A stretch of 64,000 nucleotides of DNA from Anaerolineaceae bacterium (GTDB taxonomy: Bacteria; Chloroflexota; Anaerolineae; Anaerolineales; Anaerolineaceae). Shown piece after piece: positions 35,355 to 44,127 of the stretch (its first letter is position 1; each line of letters opens with the position of its first letter). The notes beneath the pieces are model-generated. The model was not told the DNA's origin, did not search any database, and saw only the letters and a list, made by a program, of their open reading frames with translations. Both the position numbers and the translations under genes were made by a program. The DNA is taken from positions 868,001-932,000 of the forward strand of contig JAENZD010000001.1 of NCBI GenBank assembly GCA_016841445.1, read 5' to 3'.

Positions 35355-35698
35355 GATTATCTGCATGTTATTGATTTTGTGATTTGATTGTGCTGAATTC
35401 CTCCTTTTCTTAGATATTCTTATAAGTCTAGCATATTGAAAATTGGATTCTTTTTTATATACTATAAGTAGTTCTTTAACAACCCAATACTGTTTAGAGT
35501 AAATCAGATTCTATCCTATTCAACCGATATGAAAGGAGAAAATTTGTATCGAGCTCTAATTTCATTTGAATCCTCTGGAAGAAGTAAAACTTGAAATCCG
35601 GAAGATTGAAACGGAGTGAAATGAGAGGGCTTACGTAATGTTCTCTTACCAAGAGAACTTCTACAAAAGCCTTAGACAACCAATGGTTACTGAATGTG
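35355..35698. other. Non-coding stretch with one perfect hairpin
   Basis: About 340 AT-rich bases between the gene fragment and the next small gene. I see no credible coding sequence. A perfect 8-bp hairpin, GTTCTCTT-ACC-AAGAGAAC, lies at 35640-35658 and is followed by a short TTCTAC tail; it could be a terminator or part of a small RNA, but nothing else supports either. Confidence 0.4.
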
Positions 35699-35962
35699 AT
35701 GCGAAAAGACCGTCGTGAAGTAATTTTTTCTGATCACTTCAATAAACGTCAGCAGGAACGCTTTACTAGCGACGGAGACTTTGATGAACTATGTGACTTT
35801 GGGAGAATAACACAGATTGGACCTGCGCCAATGAGAAAGCAGAATGATTTGCCGTATGAATTCCAATTATGCTTGCAGAAAGGATATGAAGAATTAGTTG
35901 CTATCGTTGCAACCGATGGCAGAAAATTTGTTTGTGAAACGTGTATTAGACGATTGGTATAA
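35699..35962 (+). CDS. Small hypothetical protein (DUF4258-like pattern, weak)
   Basis: An 87-residue basic protein. HFNKRQQERF near the start and the ending VAIVATDGRKFVCETCIRR recall the short DUF4258-like/RelE-superfamily-like proteins found in mobile regions (His-x-x-x-R start, beta strands, terminal strand), but the match is loose. No clear ribosome site precedes ATG 35699 or GTG 35696. No antitoxin-like partner is adjacent. A strong hairpin follows 29 bases after the stop. Confidence 0.45.
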   Translation: MRKDRREVIFSDHFNKRQQERFTSDGDFDELCDFGRITQIGPAPMRKQNDLPYEFQLCLQKGYEELVAIVATDGRKFVCETCIRRLV

Positions 35963-35990
35963 CAGGAAAAGTTATAAAGAACTAATAGAT

Positions 35991-36017
35991 AAGGGTTGTC
36001 CAAGGAGGGCAACCCTT
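35991..36017 (+). terminator. Intrinsic terminator-like hairpin
   Basis: AAGGGTTGTCC pairs with GGGCAACCCTT (one G-T pair) around AAGGA, an 11-bp stem. The tail ATTGCTATAT is only moderately T-rich. It ends the small gene upstream. Confidence 0.6.
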
Positions 36018-36168
36018 ATTGCTATATAAGAATTGACCAAGGATTTTAGAAATAATATTATTGTGATAATCTTCCCAAAATTAATTTTCTTCAATTTAAT
36101 TGTTATTGTTGTTATTCATCCACGTTAACCCAATCCAAATATTGTACAAAATCTCCCTGAGGTTTATA

Positions 36169-36450
36169 TCAGTAAATCACATCAGGGTCATGATTTACTA
36201 TGTCATATTCGATGATTTCTGCATCTTTCCCAAGTCCATTGACAATCCAATTCGCGATTGCATTTGTAGTTGATGTTGAAAAAGTACCAGGCTCAGGTGT
36301 GAATGAATCGATAAGCATTTCGAGATGCTTGTTCATATTTTTCACTTTTTCAGAGGATAAGTCATCTGGGTTGATGACTTGACCGATAATATTTCCTGTT
36401 ACTGTGCGAGAAATTTCAATAATCATATCCCTAAATCTAAATTTCGCCAT
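36169..36450 (-). CDS. Small hypothetical protein
   Basis: A 93-residue soluble protein, MAKFRFRDMIIEISRTVTGN..., with a predicted strand-rich start, a central helical segment (SSEKVKNMNKHLEMLIDSF) and a Ser/Thr-rich turn before a last helix. GGAGGG lies seven bases before the ATG, which supports translation. No family is recognised. It is the last of three minus-strand genes downstream of the tRNA (recombinase, 36886 gene, this gene), so it may be cargo of an integrated element. Confidence 0.55.
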   Translation of the reverse strand: MAKFRFRDMIIEISRTVTGNIIGQVINPDDLSSEKVKNMNKHLEMLIDSFTPEPGTFSTSTTNAIANWIVNGLGKDAEIIEYDIVNHDPDVIY

Positions 36451-36514
36451 GTTTGTACCCTCCCTATAAACCTACTAAAGATTTATTTGAATCTATTTCC
36501 CAGAACACGATAAC

Positions 36515-36886
36515 TTAACTCTCTAAATCAGGTTCCCCATCATTTGATTTTGGGTTATTTTCTGATTCCCTCCCAAGAACCTTATCCAAGAATTCATCAA
36601 CATCCGCTTCTGAGGCATCTTTTCCAAACAGGAAGCGCAGGGGTTTTCTTGTTTCCTGATAATGCATATTTTCTTTTCGGTCTTGCTCTGTCCACTCTTC
36701 GGGTGGTTTTTTTGTCCATTCATGTTTGTAATCTTTGGGGTCAATCTCTTCTTCAGTCATATTCAAATCTCCAATCTTTTGTGTCAAAAGTGAGGCCTGT
36801 TTCCCTCCTGAGGCACCAGGAAGCTCCCAGAGCTTGTTGTTATTATTAATTGCCCATTTATGTATATATTCATGATAACGCCTCAT
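36515..36886 (-). CDS. Small hydrophilic hypothetical protein
   Basis: The frame encodes 123 residues from ATG 36886 (AGGA five bases upstream) or 81 residues from ATG 36760 (GGAG eight bases upstream); both are plausible. The shorter form, MTEEEIDPKDYKHEWTKKPPEEW..., is charged and proline-containing with a C-terminal helix (ASEADVDEFLDKVLGRE). No domain recognised and no membrane segment. It begins 33 bases after the recombinase stop on the same strand. Confidence 0.5.
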   Translation of the reverse strand: MRRYHEYIHKWAINNNNKLWELPGASGGKQASLLTQKIGDLNMTEEEIDPKDYKHEWTKKPPEEWTEQDRKENMHYQETRKPLRFLFGKDASEADVDEFLDKVLGRESENNPKSNDGEPDLES

Positions 36887-36919
36887 ACGGGTCCTTGTGG
36901 TTAATTATAACATTTTATA

Positions 36920-37831
36920 TTATATTTTAATTAAGTTGTCAATGGGTCCGTGAGATTTATGTGATTTCATTAGATCCTCGTCAAGCAACCGCACATAATG
37001 ACGTGTCATTTCCAATGATGCGTGTCCCAAAAACGATTGAAGTTGAAAAACATCCATACCTGTCCTCAATGATAGGGTAGCAAATGTTCTTCTTAATGCA
37101 TGTGCTGTAATGTGTATTTTTGATCTTTTGCTTAACCGCTTCAACCATGAATACAAACCTGATTCTGTCAGTCTTGTTCCTGATTTCGTTTGAAATACTG
37201 GTTTAGAATCCCCTTCATCGATCTCGCTTCGATATTTGATTAATGCACGTCTTGTATTAATTCCTACAACCACAATCCTTGCTTTTCTACCCTTACCGCG
37301 TATTACTCTAATTACACCACTGGAAATATCTATATCACCCCAATTTAATGCCCTGACTTCTGAATTTCTTAATCCTGTATCAACCATCAAGTGGATAAAA
37401 GCGATATCTCGCTTATCCTGGCATGCGAGCAGAATTTGTCTGATTTGATTGGCTGTAAAAACACTAAGTCTCTTTTCAGCAAGCTTAGGCATGGGATACT
37501 TTATGGGTTCTGAGATATATCCCTCATCTAGCATAAATCTAGAGAAGGTTTTCATCGCTCTGGCATATGAGTGGATGTAGGAGTCTGCATGACCACTTGA
37601 AACCAATTCCCCGAGGAATGCTCGGATATGCCGGCTCGAAATTTGTTTTGGTTCCTGCACACCATGGTCAATCAGCCAGTTAATGATTCTCCCCAACAAG
37701 TACTTATACCAATCGATGGTTCTTTGAGTGCACATCATTGCCTGACGGGACAATAAAAAGTCCAAAAGCACGTTTTCAAAAACTTTCGAAGCTAATGTCT
37801 TAATTTGTGATTCGCCAATATGGTTTTCCAT
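36920..37831 (-). CDS. Tyrosine recombinase/integrase (XerC/D-like fold)
   Basis: Site-specific recombinase of 303 residues. An N-terminal SAM-like core-binding domain (about 25-110) is followed by the catalytic domain with R in DTGLRNSEVRAL, H-x-x-R in AHALRRTFA, GHAS and the nucleophile Tyr in TRHYVRL. ATG 37831 has AGGAGG nine bases upstream. It lies 64 bases from the 3' end of tRNA-Gly on the same strand, the standard place for an integrase of an element inserted at a tRNA 3' end. A matching second att copy was not seen in the window. A role as a chromosomal Xer is less likely given this position. Confidence 0.88.
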   Translation of the reverse strand: MENHIGESQIKTLASKVFENVLLDFLLSRQAMMCTQRTIDWYKYLLGRIINWLIDHGVQEPKQISSRHIRAFLGELVSSGHADSYIHSYARAMKTFSRFMLDEGYISEPIKYPMPKLAEKRLSVFTANQIRQILLACQDKRDIAFIHLMVDTGLRNSEVRALNWGDIDISSGVIRVIRGKGRKARIVVVGINTRRALIKYRSEIDEGDSKPVFQTKSGTRLTESGLYSWLKRLSKRSKIHITAHALRRTFATLSLRTGMDVFQLQSFLGHASLEMTRHYVRLLDEDLMKSHKSHGPIDNLIKI

Positions 37832-37895
37832 GAAAAAACGCCTCCTCGGCTCTAAGGGGCGTTTTAAGGGCATAGAGAGCATGCGATTTTTGAAA

Positions 37896-37967
37896 AGCGG
37901 GCGACGAGATTCGAACTCGCGAATGGTAGCTTGGGAAGCTACTGCCTTACCACTTGGCTACGCCCGC
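37896..37967 (-). tRNA. tRNA-Gly (anticodon CCC)
   Basis: The minus strand folds as a cloverleaf: acceptor GCGGGCG with CGCCCGC, D-arm around GCCAAGTGGTAAGGC, anticodon stem GTAGC/GCTAC with loop TTCCCAA (CCC anticodon), T-arm GCGAG-TTCGAAT-CTCGT and discriminator T. The 3' CCA is not encoded. The tyrosine recombinase gene begins just beyond its 3' end. Confidence 0.93.
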
Positions 37968-38190
37968 AGTGTGACTGGCATATATTTTACCGCGAACCCA
38001 CAATTATGCAAATTGTTGATTATCGTAGGTTGTTTGCTGATTTATTCGAGGTTTTTCAATCACCAGGTACCAACTAAATGATATCTTTGCTATCCTATTT
38101 TCCTAGTACAATTGGGTTGTATTGGACCTGCCTCGCCAAAGTAAACAAATTTGATTAACACCATAATGGAAGGTTTTTCGATCGACTAAA

Positions 38191-39810
38191 ATGAATACTG
38201 AAGAAATTCACCGTCCGATTAACTCACTAAATCATATCAAAGTTATTCTTGGAAAGCTCAAGAACGCTTTTCGGTCGCTCCGATGGCGGCTAACCTTTTC
38301 TTATACGTTGGTCACAATAGGTGCATTATTGGTGGTTGAAATAATCCTCATGGTCGGATTGATGTACTACTTCGTATCCAATATCGATCTCACACCTGAA
38401 ACGATCATAGCAAATTTACGTGCAGAATGGACCCCCAAAGTACAAGAGTTCTTCTCTGAAGAGCCTCCTAATATTCGTGAATTCAGAGAATATCTGAGTG
38501 AGGTTCAAGGCACTTCAATCAGCACCCGACCTCTGACAATATTTGGAAACCTGGAAATTGAGATGAAAGCTCAAGATTTCCTGAATTTTTATTATTTGTT
38601 GGATGATAGAACATTAGTGGATGCAATTCCTGGGGATATTGTGACTGAAGATATGATCGGTAAAAAATTTCCTTATGATTATTTGCCGGGACTTGAAAAA
38701 CATCTTTCTGCTGCCTTGGATGGTGTTAAAAATGAGAGCTTGCTTTACTCGAAAGTCGATCCCGGCAATCGAATCATCGGTGCTATCCCAGTTTTTATGT
38801 ACGAATCAACGGCAGTAGATCCAGTGGATAAAACAATTCTCCAGGAGCCCGTAACCGATGCTAGGAGAAGGGTTGCTGGTGTCATCGTATTTGCTACGAA
38901 ACGTTTTCCATGGGGATTTTTGCCAATAGGTAAAGTGATGATTTACATTGTGCGATCGTTGTTAATTTTTACATTTTTTGCCGGTATATTAGGTTCCATT
39001 TTTGGAATGCTGACAGCAAATAACCTGACAAAACGATTGAAGAGAGTCTCTCAGGCGGCTCATGATTGGTCACAAGGTGATTTCTCTGTCAACGTCAGGG
39101 ATAAAACCGATGATGAAATTGGAAAGCTGACTGATGATCTGAATAAAATGGCAGATCAATTGGAAAACCTTCTTGACCGCAGGATGGAATTAACTATATT
39201 GGAAGAAAGGAACCGTCTCGCGCGCGATCTGCATGATAGTGTGAAACAGCAAGCTTTTGCGGCTTCAGCACAACTGGCAGCTGCAAAAAGTCATTTTGAA
39301 AATGATCCAGATTTGGCGCTTAAGCACTTTCAGGAAGCAGATGATCTTATCAGTAAAGTTCGGGAGGAATTGACTGACCTTATCCAGGAGCTGCGACCTG
39401 TTGAAATGAAGGGAAAAGGGTTAATTAAGGCCGTCAAAGACCATGCTCAGGGTTGGCAGCGGCGTAATAACATTGAAGTGACAATCCGGGTAAGGGGAGA
39501 GCGAAGCCTGCCTTTGGAAGTTGAGAAATGTATTTTTAGGGTGGTACAGGAAGCCCTGGCAAATGTTGCTTGGCATAGCGAAGCGAAGAAAGTGAAAGTG
39601 TTCTTTGATTTCAATCCTGAAGAACTCCTCTTAACCATTATTGATGATGGAAAAGGCTTTGATCCTGAGGAAGGTCGAAAAAAGGGTGTGGGTTTGAATT
39701 CTATGTGCGAACGGACGACATTGATTGGTGGCGCATTGGATGTCCAAAGCGATGTTGATTCTGGTACAAAAATTATTTTGAAGTATCCCTATCAAAAGAT
39801 GGAGATTTGA
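38191..39810 (+). CDS. Membrane sensor histidine kinase (NarL/HisKA_3 type, HAMP)
   Basis: A 539-residue two-component sensor. TM1 is at about 31-62, an extracytoplasmic sensing domain of about 185 residues follows, then TM2 at about 249-280, HAMP at about 280-330, a HisKA_3 dimerisation and phosphoacceptor box (EERNRLARDLHDSVKQQ, His near 348) and a GHKL ATPase domain (DDGKGFDPEEG, GVGLNSMCERT) to the end. The response regulator gene starts two bases after the stop, so they form an operon. The signal is unknown; the extracellular domain has no recognised fold. Confidence 0.94.
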   Translation: MNTEEIHRPINSLNHIKVILGKLKNAFRSLRWRLTFSYTLVTIGALLVVEIILMVGLMYYFVSNIDLTPETIIANLRAEWTPKVQEFFSEEPPNIREFREYLSEVQGTSISTRPLTIFGNLEIEMKAQDFLNFYYLLDDRTLVDAIPGDIVTEDMIGKKFPYDYLPGLEKHLSAALDGVKNESLLYSKVDPGNRIIGAIPVFMYESTAVDPVDKTILQEPVTDARRRVAGVIVFATKRFPWGFLPIGKVMIYIVRSLLIFTFFAGILGSIFGMLTANNLTKRLKRVSQAAHDWSQGDFSVNVRDKTDDEIGKLTDDLNKMADQLENLLDRRMELTILEERNRLARDLHDSVKQQAFAASAQLAAAKSHFENDPDLALKHFQEADDLISKVREELTDLIQELRPVEMKGKGLIKAVKDHAQGWQRRNNIEVTIRVRGERSLPLEVEKCIFRVVQEALANVAWHSEAKKVKVFFDFNPEELLLTIIDDGKGFDPEEGRKKGVGLNSMCERTTLIGGALDVQSDVDSGTKIILKYPYQKMEI

Positions 39811-39811
39811 T

Positions 39812-40471
39812 ATGTATTCTCGAAAAATTACGATACTAATTGTTGATGATCACGAAGTTGTTCGTCAAGGATTAAAAGCTTACCTAGAAACTCAGCCAGA
39901 TTTTAAGGTGGTGGCAGAAGCATCATCAGGGGAGGAAGCTGTTGAAGCAGCGATGGAATACTTGCCTGATGTTGTTTTAATGGATCTTGTTATGAGCGGT
40001 GTTGGCGGGATTGAAGCAACCCGCAAAGTCAAAGGTATTACTCCCCGTACACAGATTGTTGTTTTGACCTCCTATTACCAGGATGAGTTCATCTTCCCTG
40101 CATTAAAAGCTGGCGCCATTTCCTATGTACTAAAAGATGTATTAATGGACGATTTAGCTGACGCGATTCGAAAGGCAGCCTTTGGCGAAGCAGTTCTGCA
40201 TCCCAAGATCGCTGAAAGGGTAATCCAGGAAATCAATGGCGCAAAAGATTCAGAATATAATCCGTTTACTGAATTGACAAAGCGGGAGATGGAGGTGCTT
40301 CGGTTAATCGCAAAAGGGCTGTCTAATGCAGATTTAGCAGCAGAATTATTCATCAGTGAGAATACTGTCAAAGGCCATGTGAGCAATATCTTGAGCAAAT
40401 TGCAGCTTGGAGATCGAACCCAAGCCGCTGTTTATGCCTGGGAGCAGGGGCTTGTTCACCGGAATGGATGA
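39812..40471 (+). CDS. NarL/FixJ family response regulator
   Basis: A 219-residue DNA-binding regulator paired with the upstream kinase. The receiver domain (1-125) has the acidic pair D12-D13, phospho-acceptor D58 (VVLMDLVM) and Lys in SYVLKDVL. The LuxR-type helix-turn-helix (about 150-215) reads LTKREMEVLRLIAKGLSNADLAAELFISENTVKGHVSNIL. No target operator is evident in the window. The neighbouring ATPase gene at 40514 may be in the same transcript. Confidence 0.95.
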   Translation: MYSRKITILIVDDHEVVRQGLKAYLETQPDFKVVAEASSGEEAVEAAMEYLPDVVLMDLVMSGVGGIEATRKVKGITPRTQIVVLTSYYQDEFIFPALKAGAISYVLKDVLMDDLADAIRKAAFGEAVLHPKIAERVIQEINGAKDSEYNPFTELTKREMEVLRLIAKGLSNADLAAELFISENTVKGHVSNILSKLQLGDRTQAAVYAWEQGLVHRNG

Positions 40472-40513
40472 TCAATAGTGTCATTATAGGTTTTATAATT
40501 CCAACAGGTTTTA

Positions 40514-41317
40514 ATGATCCATCTCAGGCAGGTAAGCCTTAATCCGAAATTTAAACGTACGGAAAACTATCCCCACAATGTTCCTGCTTTAGAAAACTTT
40601 AAAAGCATGATTTTTGATTCCTCTGTAACAATTTTTGTGGGCGAAAACGGCTCTGGAAAATCCACTTTACTGGAGGGAATTGCAAAAGCGGTTGGGGCAA
40701 TCGCCATTGGCAGTGAAGACATTGGAATGGACAAGACTTTAACCTCAGTTAAGCCATTATCAGAGACGCTGCAATTGGTATGGAACAAGCGTACACACCG
40801 AGGGTTCTTCCTGAGAGCTGAAGATTTCTTCGGGTACATAAAAAAGCAAAGGGAATTGAAGGACAATATAAGATCCGATATTGAAGAAATTGGCCAGGAA
40901 TTTAAAGAGCGCTCAGAATATTCAAAATTACTGGCGTTAGGGCCGAGTGTTTCATCACTTCATGCTTTCGACAATCGATACGGGAGTGATTTGAACGCCA
41001 ATTCCCACGGAGAAAGTTACTTAAAAATATTTCAAGCTAGGTTTGTGCCAGGTGGGTTATATTTACTCGATGAACCAGAGGCAGCCCTGTCACCCGTGAG
41101 CCAATTTGGATTGATCACGATGATCAACCAGATGGTGCAGGAGGATGCCCAATTTATCATTGCCACACATTCTCCCATATTGATGGCTGTTACGGATTCT
41201 ATCATTTTTAATTTTGATCAATCACCGCCGACAGAAGTCGCATATGATTCATTAGAGAGCGTTAGTTTATATCGAGAGTTCTTAGCCGATCCCGAAGCAT
41301 TCCTGCGGCATTTGTAG
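40514..41317 (+). CDS. Predicted AAA/ABC-type ATPase (COG3910-like)
   Basis: A 267-residue soluble ATPase without membrane segments. Walker A GENGSGKST (about 45), Walker B LYLLDEPEAALSP and the His switch ATHSP are clear, and the signature region reads NANSHGESYL, typical of the small single-domain predicted ABC ATPases. The role is unknown; the family is often linked to stress or defence, not transport. It starts 42 bases after the response regulator, so it may share its promoter. Confidence 0.85.
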   Translation: MIHLRQVSLNPKFKRTENYPHNVPALENFKSMIFDSSVTIFVGENGSGKSTLLEGIAKAVGAIAIGSEDIGMDKTLTSVKPLSETLQLVWNKRTHRGFFLRAEDFFGYIKKQRELKDNIRSDIEEIGQEFKERSEYSKLLALGPSVSSLHAFDNRYGSDLNANSHGESYLKIFQARFVPGGLYLLDEPEAALSPVSQFGLITMINQMVQEDAQFIIATHSPILMAVTDSIIFNFDQSPPTEVAYDSLESVSLYREFLADPEAFLRHL

Positions 41318-41374
41318 GCTATTTTTTGATCGAGTAGAATATATTTTATCAATGAAATTAGAAGGGAACATATT

Positions 41375-42268
41375 ATGACGTTGAAAATTGGCTACATTGG
41401 ACTGGGGCTCATGGGGAAACCTATGGCGAGGAATATTATGAAGGCTGGCTACGAAGTGGTGGTCCATAACCGCAGCCGTCAGAGCGTGGAAGAATTAGTG
41501 AAGGGGGGGGCTCAGCCTGCTTCTTCACCGGCAGAAGTTGCCAGCCAGGTGGATGTGGTTTTTACCAATTTACCCGATTCCCCTGATGTTGAATTGGTTG
41601 CGCTTGGGGAAAATGGCATTGTTGAGGGTGCTCACCCGGGATTGATTTATGTTGATAACTCCACCATTAAACCCGCCACAGCTCGTATGGTTGGGAAGAA
41701 ACTGGCTGATAAAGGGGTCAGTATGCTGGACGCGCCCGTTAGCGGGGGAGATATCGGGGCGATCAATGGGACTCTCACCATCATGGTCGGCGGGTCTGAA
41801 GCAGCATTTAATAAGGTCATGCCAATATTTGAAGCGATTGGTAAAACGATCACACATGTCGGCGCTTTGGGAGATGGACAAATTGCGAAAGCCGCTAACC
41901 AGATCATGGTGGCTGCCCAGATGGTGGCGATGGGTGAACTATTGGTTATGGCACAAAAAGCCGGTGCTGACCCGCAGAAGGTCGTACAAGCGATCAGGGG
42001 AGGCGCAGCGGGATGCTGGGCACTGGATAATAAACCCCAGAGGTTGTTTGAAGGAAATCGAAATCCTGGATTCAAGGTTTATATGCAGGCGAAGGATCTG
42101 GGAATCGTTATGGATACGGCAAAGGAATACGGCGTGTCACTACCCACAACAGGAGTCAATACGCAGCTGTTCAATGCGATGCTCGAAATGGGAATGCGAG
42201 AGCTTGATAATTCCGCGGTAATTGGTGTAATTGAAAAACTTTCAGGCACTACGCTTAACAGCGAATAA
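41375..42268 (+). CDS. 3-hydroxyisobutyrate/tartronate-semialdehyde reductase family dehydrogenase (GarR-like)
   Basis: NAD(P)-dependent beta-hydroxyacid dehydrogenase of 297 residues. The N-terminal Rossmann motif is GLGLMGKPMARN, the substrate-binding block DAPVSGGDIGAINGTLTIMVGG, and the catalytic lysine lies in GQIAKAANQIMVA. The C-terminal helical domain closes the dimer. Family members reduce tartronate semialdehyde or oxidise 3-hydroxyisobutyrate; the precise substrate is undetermined. It is transcribed alone, 57 bases after the ATPase gene, and converges with the glycosyltransferase locus. Confidence 0.9.
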   Translation: MTLKIGYIGLGLMGKPMARNIMKAGYEVVVHNRSRQSVEELVKGGAQPASSPAEVASQVDVVFTNLPDSPDVELVALGENGIVEGAHPGLIYVDNSTIKPATARMVGKKLADKGVSMLDAPVSGGDIGAINGTLTIMVGGSEAAFNKVMPIFEAIGKTITHVGALGDGQIAKAANQIMVAAQMVAMGELLVMAQKAGADPQKVVQAIRGGAAGCWALDNKPQRLFEGNRNPGFKVYMQAKDLGIVMDTAKEYGVSLPTTGVNTQLFNAMLEMGMRELDNSAVIGVIEKLSGTTLNSE

Positions 42269-42297
42269 TGCTCATAGCGATGTGGCAAAGATAGGTA

Positions 42298-44055
42298 TTA
42301 CAGATAGAAGCGCTTTCTGGCTTCTATCTGTTCAATCCTGTCTTGTTGAGAAAACTTCTTGTTCACACACTTAGGAATTCTTGAGGTTGTCAGGGAAGGC
42401 GAGAAGTAGGGATCTCCTTCGATCAGAAAATCGTGAAAATCCTCATAACCTTTCAGAATGTCATTGACTGGTGTGTCGTACCCTCTGGAATGCCCTTCAT
42501 AATGGTAAAGTTGGGAAAATGGGGTGTAGACGTTTTGATAGCCCGCATTGTGAACGCGTAAACAAAAGTCGATATCACCAAATGCTAACTGGAACCCAGT
42601 ATCATAGCCGCCGACTTCTTCAAATACTTCCCGGCGCATCATTTGCAGAGCACCTGTTACTGCCATGAAATTCCTGTACCAATCAACCGATCCCATTAAA
42701 CCATGATAGGCTTCAGGGGCATTCAAGTAGAGGTGGCCAACAAAACCGGATAACCCCAGAATGATACCGGCATGCTGAATTGTGTGGTTCGCTCGAAATA
42801 ATTTTGCACCTACAACACCGATATCTGGCCTGATTGCCCATTGAATGAGCTCAGTGAGCCATATATTATTCCTGACCAGCATATCGTCATTCATTAGAAG
42901 GATCAGATCAGAATCCGACTGGGCAACACCGATGTTGATCGCTTCAGAATAATTGAAAGGTTGGTCATAGTGAATAAGATTAAACTTTTTCTTTTGCTCA
43001 AGTTCCGAGTAATAGTCTAGAGAATATAAGTCTGTCGTTTGATTATCCACAAGATTTATTGATACCCTGGAATTTTGTGTTGTTCTGGCAATGGAATTTA
43101 TCAAAGGTTCCAAAAGATAGCGATTGTTTCGCGTAGGTATGATTATGGCAACAGAAGGGTCTCCAGTTTGCCAGGTAAAACGGGGGAGTTCAAAGGACTT
43201 ATCAACTGATACTTCCTGAAGTCCCTGACGAGATAAATGTTTGGAAATGGCCTGAGTATTCCCGGGTGATTGCGATGTGACAGGAGAAAACTGGCTGGCA
43301 AGAAGCTCGGATATGTGTTTGAATTTCACGCTATATTCGTATAGCCTTAGCGATATTTCATATTCGCGTGCCTCAAAGTCTTGACCTGTTTCTAAAAAAG
43401 GCCAGATTTTATTGACTTCAGCAACATTGATTATGCTGCGAGAAAAAATGTTTGTGGATAATAAGAGGGCAGGAGATGGAATTTGTGGCTTAAAAATTGG
43501 TATCCAACGTTTTGATTCAAATGCGAAATATTCACAATCATAGTAAAAAACACTTGAATCAGGGTCATCGTTATAATGTTGATAAAAATGATACAGAAAT
43601 CCCTCGTAGAATATATCACCAGGTTGGCAGAAAACTACATATTCACCGGCGATGACATTCTGAAGGTCGTCCTTTTTTAAATCTATTTGTTTGATTTCTT
43701 CGCTGTTTTTTATTCCTGGTGGGAAATCAGGTTCATCCGTATCAACATAAATGTCCCATCTTTTTACAGGCAAATTCTGAATGGAATTAATCGTGTCTGA
43801 AATTTGTTCAAGCCTGGAAGGTTTATAAGGCAGAATAAAGGATACCAATGGGTGCTTTCCAATTGGTAAATCTTGAAGAGGGGTCTTCAATTGAAGGTCA
43901 CGCCAGCGGCGGTATGAGATTCTGGCAGTCAAGTCCTGCAGCCAGAAAGCCAATCGGGTTTTCATGGTCTTGTGGTATTTAGTCCTCAACCACAATTCGA
44001 GCTTGGAACCAGGTGACAGAAATAGTTGCCTGAATTTATGTAATAGAGCGGTCAT
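42298..44055 (-). CDS. Glycosyltransferase family 2 protein (two GT-A-like modules)
   Basis: A 585-residue cytoplasmic glycosyltransferase. The first module (about 70-270, PLVSFILPYKPSRLEQ) lacks an obvious DxD and may be degenerate. The second (about 310-560) is canonical GT2: VAIIIPTRNNRYLLEPLINSI, LNSD-like LLMNDD and, further on, the acceptor region GDIDFCLRVHNAGY. ATG 44055 is preferred over an upstream TTG. It is the last gene of the minus-strand surface-glycan locus. It likely adds sugars to a lipid- or protein-linked chain; donor unknown. Confidence 0.88.
   Translation of the reverse strand: MTALLHKFRQLFLSPGSKLELWLRTKYHKTMKTRLAFWLQDLTARISYRRWRDLQLKTPLQDLPIGKHPLVSFILPYKPSRLEQISDTINSIQNLPVKRWDIYVDTDEPDFPPGIKNSEEIKQIDLKKDDLQNVIAGEYVVFCQPGDIFYEGFLYHFYQHYNDDPDSSVFYYDCEYFAFESKRWIPIFKPQIPSPALLLSTNIFSRSIINVAEVNKIWPFLETGQDFEAREYEISLRLYEYSVKFKHISELLASQFSPVTSQSPGNTQAISKHLSRQGLQEVSVDKSFELPRFTWQTGDPSVAIIIPTRNNRYLLEPLINSIARTTQNSRVSINLVDNQTTDLYSLDYYSELEQKKKFNLIHYDQPFNYSEAINIGVAQSDSDLILLMNDDMLVRNNIWLTELIQWAIRPDIGVVGAKLFRANHTIQHAGIILGLSGFVGHLYLNAPEAYHGLMGSVDWYRNFMAVTGALQMMRREVFEEVGGYDTGFQLAFGDIDFCLRVHNAGYQNVYTPFSQLYHYEGHSRGYDTPVNDILKGYEDFHDFLIEGDPYFSPSLTTSRIPKCVNKKFSQQDRIEQIEARKRFYL
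42301..42330. terminator. Hairpin at the convergent end of the dehydrogenase and glycosyltransferase genes
   Basis: CAGATAGAAGC and GCTTCTATCTG form a perfect 11-bp stem around an 8-base loop. It overlaps the last codons of the minus-strand GT2 gene and lies 30 bases beyond the dehydrogenase stop, so it can act as terminator for the plus-strand gene. No long U-run follows on either side. Confidence 0.5.
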
Positions 44056-44127
44056 TTTCAATTTTGATTCTACTTAATTCAATAATCATGACAGAAAAAT
44101 TCATCACGATTTTCCAGTTGACAGGTA

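Noticed and set aside
36920-37831. Recombinase considered as chromosomal XerC/XerD
   Set aside because: Its position at a tRNA 3' end with small cargo-like genes downstream fits an element integrase better, though this is not proven.
37830-38081. Open frame on the plus strand reading GRRDSNSRMVAWEATALPLGYA
   Set aside because: It is the antisense translation of the tRNA-Gly gene, a well-known false-protein pattern.
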